64,000 bases of DNA from Anolis sagrei (GCF_037176765.1 NC_090021.1:56322953-56386952), one strand, 5' to 3'; positions 20,013 to 31,066 are shown, numbered from the stretch's first letter. The notes: generated by a model from the sequence alone, not told the origin. Numbers and translations are program-made.

Positions 20013-21748
20013 CCCTAACCTAACATCTCTTTCCACAGATGCTTCTCTCTATGCCTCTGATAATCTTTCCAAATCCAAAAGCATTGCTTTTAAACATTCA
20101 AAACATTTTAAATTGGAGGTGTGTTTTTCCTCCTCCACGTATGGATGAACACCAAAGGTCTTTATCAATTATCTATTAATATAGATTTTTTAATCAGTTT
20201 TATACTAATTTATGCAATGCTTTTCAGACGAAATAAATGAATAAATGGTGGACCGAAATTCATTAATGATTATGCTAGAAATGTATTTTTCTAAGTCTGG
20301 AAGGTGCTTTTGGATTTCTTTATATCTCTTTATGTTGAGACAGACTAACACAGCTATGCCATCAAATGCTGGCATACAGAGTACTGTAAATGAAAAGGTA
20401 AAACAGATGTTTGTGTGTGTGGAGAGAGGGAATGACAAGAATAACAAGGAAGCATAAATGGAGGAAAGACAAAATGAAAATGTAATACATGAATCTCAGT
20501 CAATTTAAAACGAATGACATGCCTCCTTGTAGCACAGATTATGTTTGCACATTCATAACTCCCAGATATCTACGGAAAGAAATGGGAAAATTGGTTTGAA
20601 ATGTTTAATAAAAGTATAAGGCTTCAGAACCTGTCAGTGTTATTGCCCCCTAAAACATAGTCATTTCTAGACAGAGAAATGCTATCCATTAAAAACACAC
20701 ACATATACTCAACCTGATGAAAAGCAGCCATGAAAATGTATAGGGATCATAAGAATAAAACATACAGCCTTTCTTAAAGGTGGGTGTTAGTGACATGACA
20801 GCTGCAATCCTCTATGGCTTCTGACAATGGGATACTGGAGGGAAAAGACAACTAGATGGTCTTTCATGCTGCAATTGAGATAAACTTTCAAATCCATAAG
20901 AAACTGTAATTTGAATGAATCAGTTCATCTTCAAGGCCATTCTCACATATTTTCTAGAAGGGCGCATAACAAATAATACTTTGCTTTTTGTATTTTGTGC
21001 ACATCCAGTCATAATTGTTCCAACAATGGATTTTTTGTTTACTATCACATGAGTCTACCATACGTATCATATTTGTTTCTACTGTATAAAGGCTAGCTTA
21101 CATATTTGAGAAAACTATCATTTGAGAGTCTAGCTCAAATATGCAGAATGTATGCCCAATTTTGTGTGCGCGTTTATTTGCTTTGTCTCGAATTGTTCCT
21201 CTTTTACCTGAGGCGTTGTTTGGATGCCTCAAGTAAAACTCCGACAGGGCCTGCATTTTGGGCCGTCTGGAAGGGCTGTCAGCAATCTCCAAGGAGAAAG
21301 CAGTATAAAGCCGAGTTCACTAGGCCTAGGAAGATTTCTTTAAAAAAAATGTATTTTGTGTATTGTTTGTGGTAGAAACAGCACATTGGGTAGATACTGG
21401 TCACTCTGGGACTGTTACACTAAGTGGTGGTGAAAGAATCAGATGAAAGACTGGGTAGTAGTGAGAGGGCTTCCCAGAACCATCTAGTTGGCTACAAGGC
21501 AGCCCCCTGGTGGAATTAGGATGCTGGTGGAGTTGCTAACTCTCAGCCTGGTCAGGTGGGAATACATCCATTGATTGTGTGTTAAGTGTTGTTATTAATG
21601 TCTTATAATTTGTCTTTTGTGTTTTCATTTTTTGTTTCTGTTTTTGTGTCTCTTTGACCCTGTATTGTTTATTTTTAATTCAATGTATTCAGACCTGGTT
21701 GGCAATACGAGTCATAAAGGGCAGAGGGAGATATGGCAATGTCCTTAT
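20013..21748. other. Non-coding sequence, nothing recognised
   Basis: No exon-like frame, RNA gene or clear repeat. Short A/T-rich runs only. Confidence 0.45.
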
Positions 21749-22490
21749 AGAAAAGGCATGGGCAAACTAAGACCCGTGGGTTGGAGCCCTCTGGGCCCTT
21801 ATGTCCAGACCGCAAAATTTTCTCTCTCTTCTGGGCATAAGGATATGGTAGCACGCCATGTCCATATGCGAAAGGATGGGGAAAGAAGGCATGTGGCAGT
21901 TGGAGTCCTCTAGTGTTCTCAGTTGCCGCGTGCCTTCCTTGGGCCTTCCTCCTGGTATAAGGACAGCGCAAGAGGTCCTGTCCCAATGTCAGAAAAAGCC
22001 CACCTTGGGCAAAGAGGCAAGTGGCAGGCGAAGTGGCTGCAAAGTCACCTTGCACCCTCTCCCTTCTCCTGGTGTAAAAATGAGGCAAGGCCTTGTCCTG
22101 ACGCTGGCAGAAGGGAGAAGCAGGCAGGAATCAAGGGACCCTCAAATCCTCACATTCCTCCTAGCATAAAGATGGGTGAGCAGTCCCATCCTTATGCTGA
22201 GAGGAAAGTATGAGGGTGCTCCGCTCTTGGTCACGCCCCCTGCCTCCACCCCTCTTGGCCCAATCCCACCTGGGCTTGCCCTGCCCCACCCCTGGGCTCA
22301 CACTTCCTGGGCTCACTTTGCCCAACCCCTGCCCCTCCCTAACCCACCCCAGCCCAGCCCCACCTCCTCCATGCCTTGCCCACCCCCAGCCCCACCTCTT
22401 CCTGGGCCCACCCTGCTCTTCCTCCTGGCCCGGCCCTCTTGGCTGGGCCCACAATGTGGCCCCAGAGCAAAAAACTTTGCTCATGCTTGT
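21749..22490. mobile_element. Long hAT-like element with internal GC-rich minisatellite
   Basis: End-like sequences aaggcatgggcaaactaag and aactttgctcatgcttg are inverted and resemble the CAGGCATGGGCAAAC family at 33737. Possible target duplication ttatagaa/ttaaagag (6 of 8). Inside, a degenerate ~115-base unit recurs around 21831, 21951, 22067 and 22158 (tcctggtataaggac-like). It is followed by a C-rich, Pro-biased block 22235-22460. No transposase. Confidence 0.5.
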
Positions 22491-22795
22491 TAAAGAGGAA
22501 GGAAAGAAATGTGTTTGATACCTATCTCACCTTCCAGTCAACCCTGCCACCCTGGGGAAATTTGAGAAGGAGCCAGAACACCCACAAAACCTCACCTTGC
22601 TCTTAAGGTCAGTGAAAATAAGACATATCACCTATGATCTCCTCAAAGACGAGGGAGCTGAACTGTTATGCTTCACAGAAACTTTGCTGGGGATGATAGT
22701 TGGGCAACTGGGCTCAGACCCTCCTGAGTTTTTACCATCATCCTTCCATATCGACAGATTCTGTACCCACAGAATAATTTATCAATGACTACACG
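22491..22795. other. Non-coding sequence
   Basis: Short stretch between elements. A fragment aacctcaccttgctcttaag ... ctcctcaaagacgagggagc could be LINE-derived, but it is too short to place. Confidence 0.35.
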
Positions 22796-22815
22796 CGCAC
22801 ACACACGCACACACA

Positions 22816-23150
22816 TGGAGCTCCCAGTGGAGCAGTGGCTTAAAGCACTGAGCTGCTGAACTTGTTGACTGAAAGTTCGCAGGTTCAAATCTGGGGAGCG
22901 GCATGAGCTCCCGCTGTCAGCCCCAGCATCTGCCAACCCAGCAGTTTGAAAACATGTAAAATGTGAGTAGATCAATAGGTACTGCTCTGGCAGGAAGGTA
23001 ACGGCGCTCCATGCAGTTATGCCGGCCACATGACCTTGGAGGTGTCTACGGACAACACTGGCTCTTCGGCTTAGAAATGGAGATGAGCACCAACCCCCAG
23101 AGTCGGACACGACTGGACTTAATTTCAAGGGACAATCTTTACCTTTTAAC
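22816..23150 (+). mobile_element. Full-length Sauria-type SINE
   Basis: Complete unit: tRNA-like head (ggagctcccagtggagcagt; box-B-like gttcaaatctgg), body, and distal half (atgagcaccaacccccagag ... acgactggacttaatttcaa) ending in a pyrimidine-rich tail. It serves here as the reference for the truncated copies. TA and CA microsatellites follow at 23152-23200. Confidence 0.92.
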
Positions 23151-23177
23151 CATATATATATATCCCAACCTTTTAAC

Positions 23178-23208
<31 letters not shown>

Positions 23209-23216
23209 ATATCCCA

Positions 23217-23350
23217 ACAGTAAACATTGATTTTTCCATTTTGTATAAGAATACCATGTTAGAATGCCATTGCATACAATGGGATAAGCATCCACAGATT
23301 TTGGTATCCAATGGGGTCCTGGAGCCATGGCCCAGTGTGTTGTCTTCATC
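23217..23350 (-). mobile_element. Pogo/Tigger-like MITE fragment
   Basis: catacaatgggataagcatc, ccacagattttggtatccaa and tggggtcctggagcca are typical of a pogo-related terminal region. Confidence 0.5.
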
Positions 23351-23413
23351 AGCAGGCATGGAAATACTGGAAACAAAACAGAACAGAAGCCTCTTCTTCT
23401 ATAAACCATTTCA

Positions 23414-23510
23414 TGCAATAATAGAATTGTAAAGTTGGAAGGGAGCACAAGGGTCATCTGCATCAATCTCTGCCAGTGCATGAAATCCACAACAAAAGCA
23501 GCCTTGATAG
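23414..23510 (-). repeat. Old CR1-like 3' fragment
   Basis: agaattgtaaagttggaagg, then gcacaagggtcatctgcatc and gccagtgcatgaaatcc, resembling the reverse complement of CR1 ends. Confidence 0.5.
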
Positions 23511-24466
23511 ATCGTCTTGAGATCAAAATATAAAAACGTCTAGTGATTGAGAGTCCAGTGATTGATTCTAAAGTGATCAATAGGATATGACTTTTCAATT
23601 AAAATGATGATATAACATTTCTACAGCTCAAAGTCCATTTTGTATAAGGTGCATTAGCCATGCTAAATATATATTCCAGTGTATTTCTTTCTCTCGCTTC
23701 TTTTTTTGCGGTGTGTGTGTAGGGGTTGAGGTTAGGGGAGAAGCTGAGGCTTTGCTTTTCTCTAAGTGTGCAGCGTTCTTTTGCATGATGTTACTGTACA
23801 ACTCTTGCTCAGAGAGGCAATGTCCACTTGCAAGTTATTTTCAATTGGTATCTTTCTCTTGTTTGCTGTATCACTAGATAGAAATAACTTTGCCCAACCA
23901 AAAGGACTCCTGCTGGGCTTGATTGGAAGAAATTCCTTCATTGCAGTAAACATAAACATTTTCTAAAGTGAGGAAATAGAAGGGCAATTAATTTTAGAAT
24001 CCAGTATACTGATATGACTAAAATGCTGATTGGCTCTGGAAACAACAGTTTTTAGCAGCATGAATAATTATTGTTTTAAGCAGAAAGTGCAAGTAATAAC
24101 ATGCCAGATAGATTTAAATCAGACCAGGTAACTAAATAATAATGTTAAGTTTAATTTTTGCTGGTTTTGTCCAGATAGATGTATAATTTTGTCCAGATAG
24201 ATGTTCAGATTAGTTGTATAAGCTAATAAGAATTTTTAGGAAACTTTTTTTCTTGATGTGAAGGAAGAGCAAAAATATAGTTTAAAATTTTAAAGAGAAA
24301 CCGAAACATCTCATATTTCAGGGGAAAATATGAGTAGCACTTCTGAATTTCAATCTGCCAGAAACAAAGTTATGGTGGTTACATTCTTATTGTAATCTTT
24401 ATTCAGAAATAAAAAATAGGGCCAAAAAGCTTACTTTCTGAAAAGAATATTCTTATAAATATATGA
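23511..24466. other. Non-coding unique sequence
   Basis: AT-rich with no exon or recognised repeat. A 23-base interval repeats gtccagatagatgt (24172 and 24193), a small local duplication. Confidence 0.4.
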
Positions 24467-24923
24467 AGGGCTGGGCTTTAGCACAGCAGGTTAACCTCAA
24501 AGATGCAGTAAATATTGCCAATTGAAAGGCTGACAGTTCAAAGCCTAGGTCAGGGTGAGCTCCTGGCCTTTAGCCCAGTTTCTGCCTAGCTAGTAGTTTG
24601 AAAGTAAAATGTGAGTGGGTAAATAGGTACCGCTTACAGCGGGGAGGTATTTAAGGAAATGCCAGAAAATGCCGGTGATTTGATCATGGAGGAAGTTTAC
24701 GAACAAAGCTGTTCAGCAGGGGAGATAGAGCAACAGCACCTCTGAACCGAGCACAAGCCTCCAAGATGCCGAAGATGGGAAAAGCCTATATATACCTTTA
24801 TCTATGTATAATTGTTTGTCTTGTCAGTGTATAAACGGCATTGAATGTCTGCTATATATGTGTTTTGTGATCTACCCTGAGTCCCCTTCAAGGTGAGAAG
24901 GTTGGAATATAAATACTGTAAAT
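24467..24923 (+). mobile_element. Diverged SINE with LINE-type 3' tail
   Basis: gctgggctttagcacagcag head, ttgaaaggctgacagttcaa, a distal segment (gaggaagtttacgaacaaag) different from the other SINEs, and a LINE-like end (tgatctaccctgagtcccct ... atataaatactgtaaat). Older than the copy at 22816. Confidence 0.7.
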
Positions 24924-25525
24924 CAGTGGTTCCCAACCTTTTTTTGACCAGAGACTATTTGACCATGGACCACTTTGACCAGGGACCACTTGACAGGGTG
25001 CCACTTTGATCAGGGACCACTCTCCAACATTAGTACAAAAGGGTTACGAATCAGTTTTTGGTCAACTTCAGATTTGGTTTGGTTATTTGGGGTGCTGATT
25101 TAGAAAATTGCATTGCAGAAAATTGCCAGCAAGTGAGTGTTCTCCCCCCTGGCCTGGGAAGCCTCCCAAGACCAAGAAAGCGCTGGCAAGGGCAACACAC
25201 TGGTATCTCCTTCCTTCCTTCCTTCTTTCCTTCCTTCCTTCCTTCCTTCCTTCCTTCCTTCCTTCCTTCCTTCCTTCTCTCCCTCTCCCTCTCCCTCTCC
25301 CTCTCCCTCTCCCTCTCCCTCTCCCTCTCCCTCTCCCTCTCCCTCTCCCTCTCCCTCTCCCTCTCCCTCTCCCTCTCCCTCTCCCTCTCCCTCTCCTTCT
25401 CTCTCTTGCTCTCTTCCAACTGTGACACACACCACTGGTGCTAATTTTCCCCGCATGTCTCGCAGCCCTTATTTTAGGTCTCACAGTCCACCAGTGAGCC
25501 GTGGCTCACAGGTTGGGAACTATTC
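24924..25525. mobile_element. hAT element enlarged by a pyrimidine tract
   Basis: Inverted ends cagtggttcccaacc and ggttgggaactattc, with perfect 8-bp duplications ctgtaaat at 24916-24923 and 25526-25533. The interior has repeated gaccagggaccact phrases and the long CT-rich tract listed separately. Confidence 0.8.
25207..25412. repeat. ~200-bp pure pyrimidine tract, (TTCC)n then (CTCTCC)n
   Basis: About 18 TTCC-type units then about 20 CTCTCC units with almost no purine interruption. All six reading frames are open across it, giving spurious repetitive proteins. Confidence 0.97.
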
Positions 25526-25851
25526 CTGTAAATAAATAAATAACAGAAAACATTCATTGTTCTCTTTTGGAGTGTTGCTGCTGGAAAAAATGTTTTGTAA
25601 GCCATTTTCACAACATCACTAGTTGTTTTACTGACTTTTGCCTCAATATCACAATTTTATTATCAAATTGTTTTTATTTATGACATTTTTGTCACAAGTC
25701 ATTAACAATATGATCCCCCAAGTGATTTAGACACTTGGGAGATCTCCTTGTGTTGCCACCTGCTTGTTTCTCAGAGGTTCTAGGCATCTTTGTTAAAGCT
25801 CATTTTTTCATTTCATTTCTTTGTGATTGGGGAAGGTGAGAGGTTTTGTTC
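25526..25851. other. Non-coding sequence
   Basis: AT-rich spacer between two hAT elements; nothing recognised. Confidence 0.4.
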
Positions 25852-25859
25852 CTTTATAG

Positions 25860-25994
25860 CAGTGGTTCTCAATCTGTGGGTCCCCAGATGTTTTGGCCTT
25901 CAACTCCCAGAAATCCTAACATTTGCTAAACTGGCTGGGATTTCTGGGAGTTGTAGGCCAAAACACCTGGGGACCCACAGATTGAGAACCACTG
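25860..25994. mobile_element. 135-bp hAT MITE, intact ends
   Basis: cagtggttctcaatctgtgg and ccacagattgagaaccactg are perfect inverted ends; the interior is palindromic (ttttggccttcaactcccag). Perfect 8-bp duplication ctttatag at 25852-25859 and 25995-26002. Same family as 58042-58176. Confidence 0.95.
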
Positions 25995-26084
25995 CTTTAT
26001 AGCATCTGGCTAATGTGGAAGGACCCAACAATCTCCCTGATGAGACAGAATTGGAGTGGGGGAAGAAGAAGAAAGGAGCATGTA

Positions 26085-26342
26085 CAGAGCTCTGCTCTGT
26101 TTGCTTCAAACTACAAGAAAGGAGATTCCGTCTGAACATTAGGAAGAACTTCCTGACTGTGAGAGCTGTTCAGCAGTGGAACTCTCTGCCCCGGAGTGTG
26201 GTGGAGGCTCCTTTGGAGGTTTTTAAACAGATGCTGGATGGCCATCTCTCGGGGGTGGTTTGAATGAAATTTTCCTGCTTCTCGGCAGGGGGTTGGACTA
26301 GATGGCCCATGAGGTCTCTTCCAACTGTATGAATGATTCTAT
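26085..26342 (+). mobile_element. CR1 LINE 3' end
   Basis: Encodes the C-terminal [29 protein letters not shown] (26124 on) and then the CR1 3' UTR gggttggactagatggccca ... atgattctatgaa. 5'-truncated. Confidence 0.9.
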
Positions 26343-26689
26343 GAAATGGCATCCTTTCCCATAATTCTCCTGCCTGATTTTCCCTTTTGTCCAATCAATT
26401 GCTGTAACAGAAAAAAATCCGCAAATGTATCTCTCTCCTCTTCAAAAAATTCCACCTCTTAAACTCTTTCTCTCCAGCCAATAGAATGCTTTGTCCCTCT
26501 CTCCATGACTCCCAAAATATAGCTATCTCTGATAGCACAAGGTAGAATTCCTTCCTCATATTTTAATGTCTTGTTAAAATATATATTGATAAAGCATTTT
26601 TCTTCTCACCAGGGCCTTCAAAATGATGCACAACAAAGCTGGCATTTAAGAACAGAAAAACAGAAGCAAAGTGTTTGTTAAGATTCACT
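26343..26689. other. Non-coding sequence
   Basis: No gene or repeat recognised. Confidence 0.4.
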
Positions 26690-27035
26690 TCACTTAGGCG
26701 ATTCCTCGTTGTCTGAGTAAGATTGTCCTCCAAGTTCGGTGTCCTGGTGGTGGGTACGTATAGCCCTATTCTTGACCTGCATGTTCTCCCATAGTGATGG
26801 CATCGGTTTCCAGGTGGAAGGCGGTCCCGGTTGGGGTTGGCTTGATGCGCCTTCCTCTTGGCACATTTCTCTCTTTTGCCTCCATTCGTGCCTCTTCGAA
26901 TTCTAAAGCACTGCTGGCCACAGCTGACCTCCAGCTAGAGCACTCAAGTGCCAGGGCTTCCCAATTCTCTGTGTCTATGCCACAGTTTTAAAGGTTGGTT
27001 TTGAGCCCATCTTTAAATCTCTTTTTCTGTTAAGA
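26690..27035 (-). mobile_element. LINE C-terminal ORF fragment, family not assigned
   Basis: On the minus strand it reads KRFKDGLKTNL, then IDTENWEALALECSSWRSAV, ALEFEEARMEAKERN and GRRIKPT. This K-RFKD ... W..LA..R..WR pattern is typical of the C-terminal region of RTE-like and related LINEs. It is degraded and 5'-truncated. Confidence 0.55.
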
Positions 27036-27530
27036 GTAAGCCTGAAATTATTTCAGAAGTCAAATGCCTGAGAAAATAATACAGTTTGGATTGCCATTGG
27101 AAGCTCAATAAAGATGGAGACAGTCTGACTTGTCTTGCAAGAGAGAGCTGTGATCAACATGACCCTAAAGATAATGCCCTGCCCCTCTACTCACAAGTAC
27201 CTCAGAGTTCCTTCCATGAGTGAAAAATCAGGATATTAGGTACGTGTTAAACCTATGTACCTATCCATACTGCATTGGGAATCTTGCTGTCCCCAATGGC
27301 AGTTCACCTCCCTAGAACACATCTTTTAACTCGAGAGCTGCAGCGCAGTTGTCATTTTAATATCTTCATATTCATAAGACAAAGGACTTTGGGACAATTC
27401 TGGCCTTTCTGTCAAATCTAAATCCAGTTTTTAGCCCCCACTAAAGCAGATCCAGAGAATCAACAGAACTTGATTGCGCCACCAGTATAATGTATTATAT
27501 ATATATTATATTAATATAATATATTATACT
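27036..27530. other. Non-coding sequence with AT palindrome
   Basis: Unique-looking; 27488-27528 is an AT-rich inverted repeat (ataatgtattatatatatat ... aatatattatac). Nothing coding. Confidence 0.4.
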
Positions 27531-27842
27531 AGTGGCGCAGTGGGTTAAACCGCTTGTTGACCGAAAGGTCGCAGGTTCGAATCTGGGGAGTGGCGTGAGC
27601 TTTCACTGTTAGCCCCAGCTTCTGCTAACCTAGCAGTTCAAAACATGCAAATGTGAGTAGATCAATAGATTTTAATATCTTCAGCGGGAAGGTAATGGCG
27701 CTCCATGCAGTCATGCCGGCCACATGATGTTGGAGGTGTCTACGGACAACGCCGGCTCTTCGGCTTAGAAATGGAGATGAGCACCACACCCCAGAGTCAG
27801 ACACGACTGGACTTAATGTCAGGGGAAGACCTTTACTTTTGC
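27531..27842 (+). mobile_element. Sauria-type SINE, near full length
   Basis: tggcgcagtgggttaaaccg, gaccgaaaggtcgcaggttc, through gagtcagacacgactggact and a gacctttactttt tail. The first few head bases merge with an AT repeat. Confidence 0.9.
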
Positions 27843-27989
27843 CTACTAATATATAATCTCCCACATCACCTGCTTGCCCATCACACGCCAGAAAGCATAC
27901 CTTAAGGTGTACTCCCATGCTGTCCTCATGATTTTTCATCTGAACACAGGTAGTCTCCCATGTTCAGAACACTTCACAACACAGCCAGC

Positions 27990-28120
27990 ACAGAACCCTG
28001 CCAGAAGTGTCATGTGATGTCATGTGATGAGATCCAACAGGCCCCATCCCTTCCCTCCTTTCATAAGAGCTTGAAGACCTGGTGGTTTAAACAAGCCTTT
28101 GAGAATGACTAGTTCTAGCT
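27990..28120 (+). repeat. L2-like LINE C-terminal fragment
   Basis: ttcataagagcttgaagacc tggtggtttaaacaagcc translates to HKSLKTWWFKQAFENDW, the motif found at LINE L2 C-termini. Confidence 0.6.
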
Positions 28121-28135
28121 CAGCCTCAGATATTG

Positions 28136-28740
28136 TTGAATATGGCCAGATCTTTTTCTACCACTTATCCAGGTCACGTAGTTGGACACGGTGGTTGTGA
28201 GAGTGGTCCAGCATTTCTGTGTTCTCAAATAATATGCTGTGCCCAGGTTGGTTCATCAGGTGCTCTGCTATGGCTGACTTCTTTGGTTGAAGTAGTCTGC
28301 AGTGCCTTTCATGTTCTTTGCTTCGTGTTTGGCAATGCTGCGTTTGGTGGTCCCTATGTAGACTTGTCCACAGCTGCATGGTATACGGTAGACTCCTGCA
28401 GAGGTGAGAGGATCCCTCTTGTCCTTTGCTGAACGTAGCATTTGTTGGATTTTCTTGGTGGGTTTGTAGATTGTTTGTATGTTGTGTTTCCTCATCACCT
28501 TCCCTATGCGATCAGTGGTTCCCTTGATGTATGGCAGGAACACTTTTCCTCTGGGTGGGTCTTGGTCTTGACTCTCGTGGCTTGTTCTTGGTCTTGCAGC
28601 TCTTCTGATGTCTGAGGTGGAGTATTCATTGGCCTGGAGAGCCCAGTTGAGGTGGTTCAGTTCATCTTGGAGGAGGTGGGGTTCGCAGATTCTTTTTGCA
28701 CGGTCTGCCAAGGCTTTAATGGTGCTTCCTTTTTGACTTG
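28136..28740 (-). mobile_element. Penelope-like element: GIY-YIG endonuclease fragment
   Basis: The minus strand encodes the PLE linker (TIYKPTKKIQQMLRSAKDKRDPL) and GIY-YIG domain (GVYRIPCSCGQVYIGTTKRS ... SAIAEHLMNQPGHSILF). This endonuclease nicks the target for PLE integration. The reverse transcriptase, which should lie upstream at higher coordinates, is absent, so this is a 5'-truncated copy. The coding frame is decayed and the copy inactive. Confidence 0.88.
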
Positions 28741-28992
28741 GGTGATGGTTGGAGCTTTTATGTAGATATCTATTATTGTTATAGATATACCTATTGTTGT
28801 TGTTTCCTGCTATAGCATTGCACTTAATACCCTGGGCCCTCTAGAAATTGCACTAGCCTCAGTCTGGTCTTTTTAAATTGCCCTGAACAGGCAGGATTAT
28901 TTTAAATATATACATGCTATTGTGATTTTTATGCTTATATTGCTTTGTTAATTTTATGTTTATGTTGTTCATTCTGTGTGTATTGATGATGT

Positions 28993-28994
<2 letters not shown>

Positions 28995-29027
<33 letters not shown>

Positions 29028-29047
29028 TTTGTTGTTGTTGTTGTTGT
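28995..29047. repeat. (AT)n and (TTG)n microsatellites
   Basis: Pure AT block 28998-29022 and TTG units 29028-29046. Confidence 0.9.
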
Positions 29048-29074
29048 GCTGGCTGTGTTAGTGATATGTTCTAG

Positions 29075-29276
29075 GATGGAGAATTTTCCAAATGTGACCA
29101 GTGGAATATGCTGCATCCTCAGAGTGTGGCAGAGTCTCCTTCTCTTGGGGGTGGGGGTGGGGGGTGGGGTTAAGCCGAGGTTGGATGGCCATCTGTCAGG
29201 GGTGCTTTGTGTATTCTTGCATGGCAGAGGCTTGGACTGTATGACCCCTGGGTTCTCTCCCAACGTTAGGATCCTA
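29075..29276 (+). repeat. CR1 LINE 3' end
   Basis: aggttggatggccatctgtc, ggggtgctttgtg, catggcagaggcttggactg and acccctgggttctctccca follow CR1 3' UTR order. An internal G-rich expansion is present. Confidence 0.75.
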
Positions 29277-29289
29277 TATAAAAAGTCTT

Positions 29290-30410
29290 GCCAAAGGCAG
29301 AAGCAACTTTGAAGGCGTAGAATCGCAATCCCAACTTGGCCCTAGTCCACCTCTCTGCCGCGAGGGCTTTGATTCGGCCAGGGCTTGGGCGGAAGAGTCC
29401 TTTGGGTTTCTGCCTGATGCCGGGGTCCCTCTTTCCCTCCCTCGGCGCGTCCCTGTGCTGGAACGAGAGCGGGAGGCCGTCTGACACGTCTCCCTCCCTC
29501 CTTCCCTCCCTCTTTCTCCTCTGGAGTCCTCCTCGTTTGGCGCGAATCGCAGCCAAGGTTATCGCCACCGAGCCCAGCCCAGCCAGAAGGGAGGGAAGGA
29601 GGGAGAGAGCGAGAGAGAGAGAGTTTTTCGCAGTGGCGGCGGCACCTTTGACGTGCCGCTTCCCCACGTGACGAGCGGCCTCGCTCCTCCGTTGAAGGCG
29701 GAGGAGGACGGAGGACGAGCAGCAGCAGCAGGGGGAGGAGGAGGAGGCGCTGCCGCTGCTGCCGCCGCGGTTGCCGCGGTTGCCTCCGCTTCTGCAAGGC
29801 TTCCGAGGAGTCGCTCATCCGAGAGAGGCGGGGGGAGAGCAGCCGCCTTGTTATTGTGATGCACGGGCCTTGCTTCTTGCCGCCCGCCGCCGGCTGAAAG
29901 CGAGAGAAGGCAGCCAGGGAAGGAGGTGAGCTGCCGAGCTGGGGTGACCTTGGCCCAGGAGGTAAAGGGGGCGACCCAGCCCAGAAGGTGGCGAGTGGGG
30001 GGAAGCTGCCCTCCTTCCCTCTCCCTCCCAGGGCTGCGAAAGGGGAGGCTGCTGTCCGCGGTGCTGAAATGTGCTGCAGGGCAGGCGCCTGGCTGCCGCT
30101 CGCTCTCTCTCTCTCTGCCTCTGCCTCGCCTGCCATTGGAAGGGCTGCGTGCGAAACCTGGGGCGGGAGAAGTGCGGGGGAGACTCATCCAGGGAGGGAG
30201 GGAGGGGGGGAAGGCAAGGGAAGCCAGCCTCTGGACCTTGGCGGGTTTGTTTTGGAAAATGTTGCGGCAGAGGCCAAAGAGAGAGAGAGAGAGAGAGACT
30301 GAGAGAGAGAGAGAAAGAGAGATTGGCTTTGGCTGGGTCGCTTTCTTTCCTCCACTGCCCTCGTGTGTATGTCCCCCCCCCTTTTTTTGTTTTTTGCCAG
30401 GAAGTGTTTT
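29290..30410 (+). promoter_or_regulatory. CpG island with probable untranslated first exon
   Basis: The most GC- and CpG-rich kilobase of the window, free of old repeats. It holds an E-box cacgtgac (29665-29672), GCC/GGAG repeats and GA tracts. A strong plus-strand splice donor, gggaaggag/gtgagc, falls at 29925/29926. The only ATG in the preceding ~70 bases opens a 12-codon frame (29859-29897, MHGPCFLPPAAG), which would be an upstream ORF. This fits the promoter and 5' exon of a plus-strand gene with a very long first intron; gene identity cannot be told. Minus-strand frames through the region are long but low-complexity, so divergent transcription remains possible. Confidence 0.65.
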
Positions 30411-30417
30411 TTTGGTA

Positions 30418-31066
30418 GCTTTTTTTGTGTCAGGAGCGACTTGACAAACTGCAAGTTGCTTCTGGTGTGAGAGAATTGGCCATCTGCAAGGACGTTGCCG
30501 AGAGGACGCTCTGATGTTTTGATGTTTTGCCATCCTTGTGGGAGGCTTCTCTCATGCCCCCACATGGGAAACTAGAGCTGACAGAGGGAGCTCAGCCGTG
30601 CTTGCCCCATATTCAAACCAACGATCTGTCGGTCTTCAGTCCTGCGGCATAAAAGTCTAACCCAGGGGTCCTCAAACTTTTTAAACAGAGAGCCAGGTCA
30701 CAGTCCCTCAAACTGTTGGAGGGCTGGATTATAATTTGAAAAAAAGAAGAAGAATGAATTCCTATGCACACTTCACATATCTTATTTGTAGTGCAAAAAA
30801 CATTTTACAACAATACAATAATTAAAATGAAGAACAATTTTAACAAATATAAACTTATTAGTATTTCAATGGAAAGTGTGGACCTGGTTTTGGCTGATGA
30901 GATAGGATTGTTGTTGTTGTTGCTGTTGTGTGCTTTCATGTTGTTTCAGTCTTAGGTTGACCCTGAGCGAGGGCCGGATAAATGACCTTGGAGGGCAGTA
31001 TCCAGCCCCCAAGCCTTAGTTTGAGGACCGCTGGTCTAACCCATTGCGCCACCATGGGCTCCTTTC
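30418..31066 (-). mobile_element. Sauria-type SINE (second type) split by a hAT
   Basis: tgtcaggagcgacttgacaa end, ggtgtgagagaattggccat, cttgtgggaggcttctctca, then the head after the interruption: attgcgccaccatgggctcc. The hAT at 30663-31033 divides it. Confidence 0.88.
30663..31033. mobile_element. 371-bp non-autonomous hAT with perfect target duplication
   Basis: caggggtcctcaaactttt and agtttgaggaccgctg ends; perfect 8-bp gtctaacc at 30655-30662 and 31034-31041. The interior is AT-rich and includes gaccttggagggcagtatcc. Same family as 36844-37236. Confidence 0.95.

Noticed and set aside
22176-22518. Pro-rich open frames around 100 codons
   Set aside because: C-rich low-complexity interior of a hAT-like element; no conserved motif.
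25051-25535. Overlapping long frames with repetitive peptides
   Set aside because: Translations of the TTCC and CTCTCC tract in all frames.
28268-28711. Host GIY-YIG nuclease gene
   Set aside because: Linker and endonuclease match Penelope-like elements, and the copy is truncated and decayed.
29342-30533. 264- and 324-codon minus-strand frames in the CpG island
   Set aside because: GC-rich DNA has few stops, the residues are low-complexity Pro/Ser/Arg/Ala, and both end in simple repeats. A genuine minus-strand first exon is not excluded, but there is no positive evidence.
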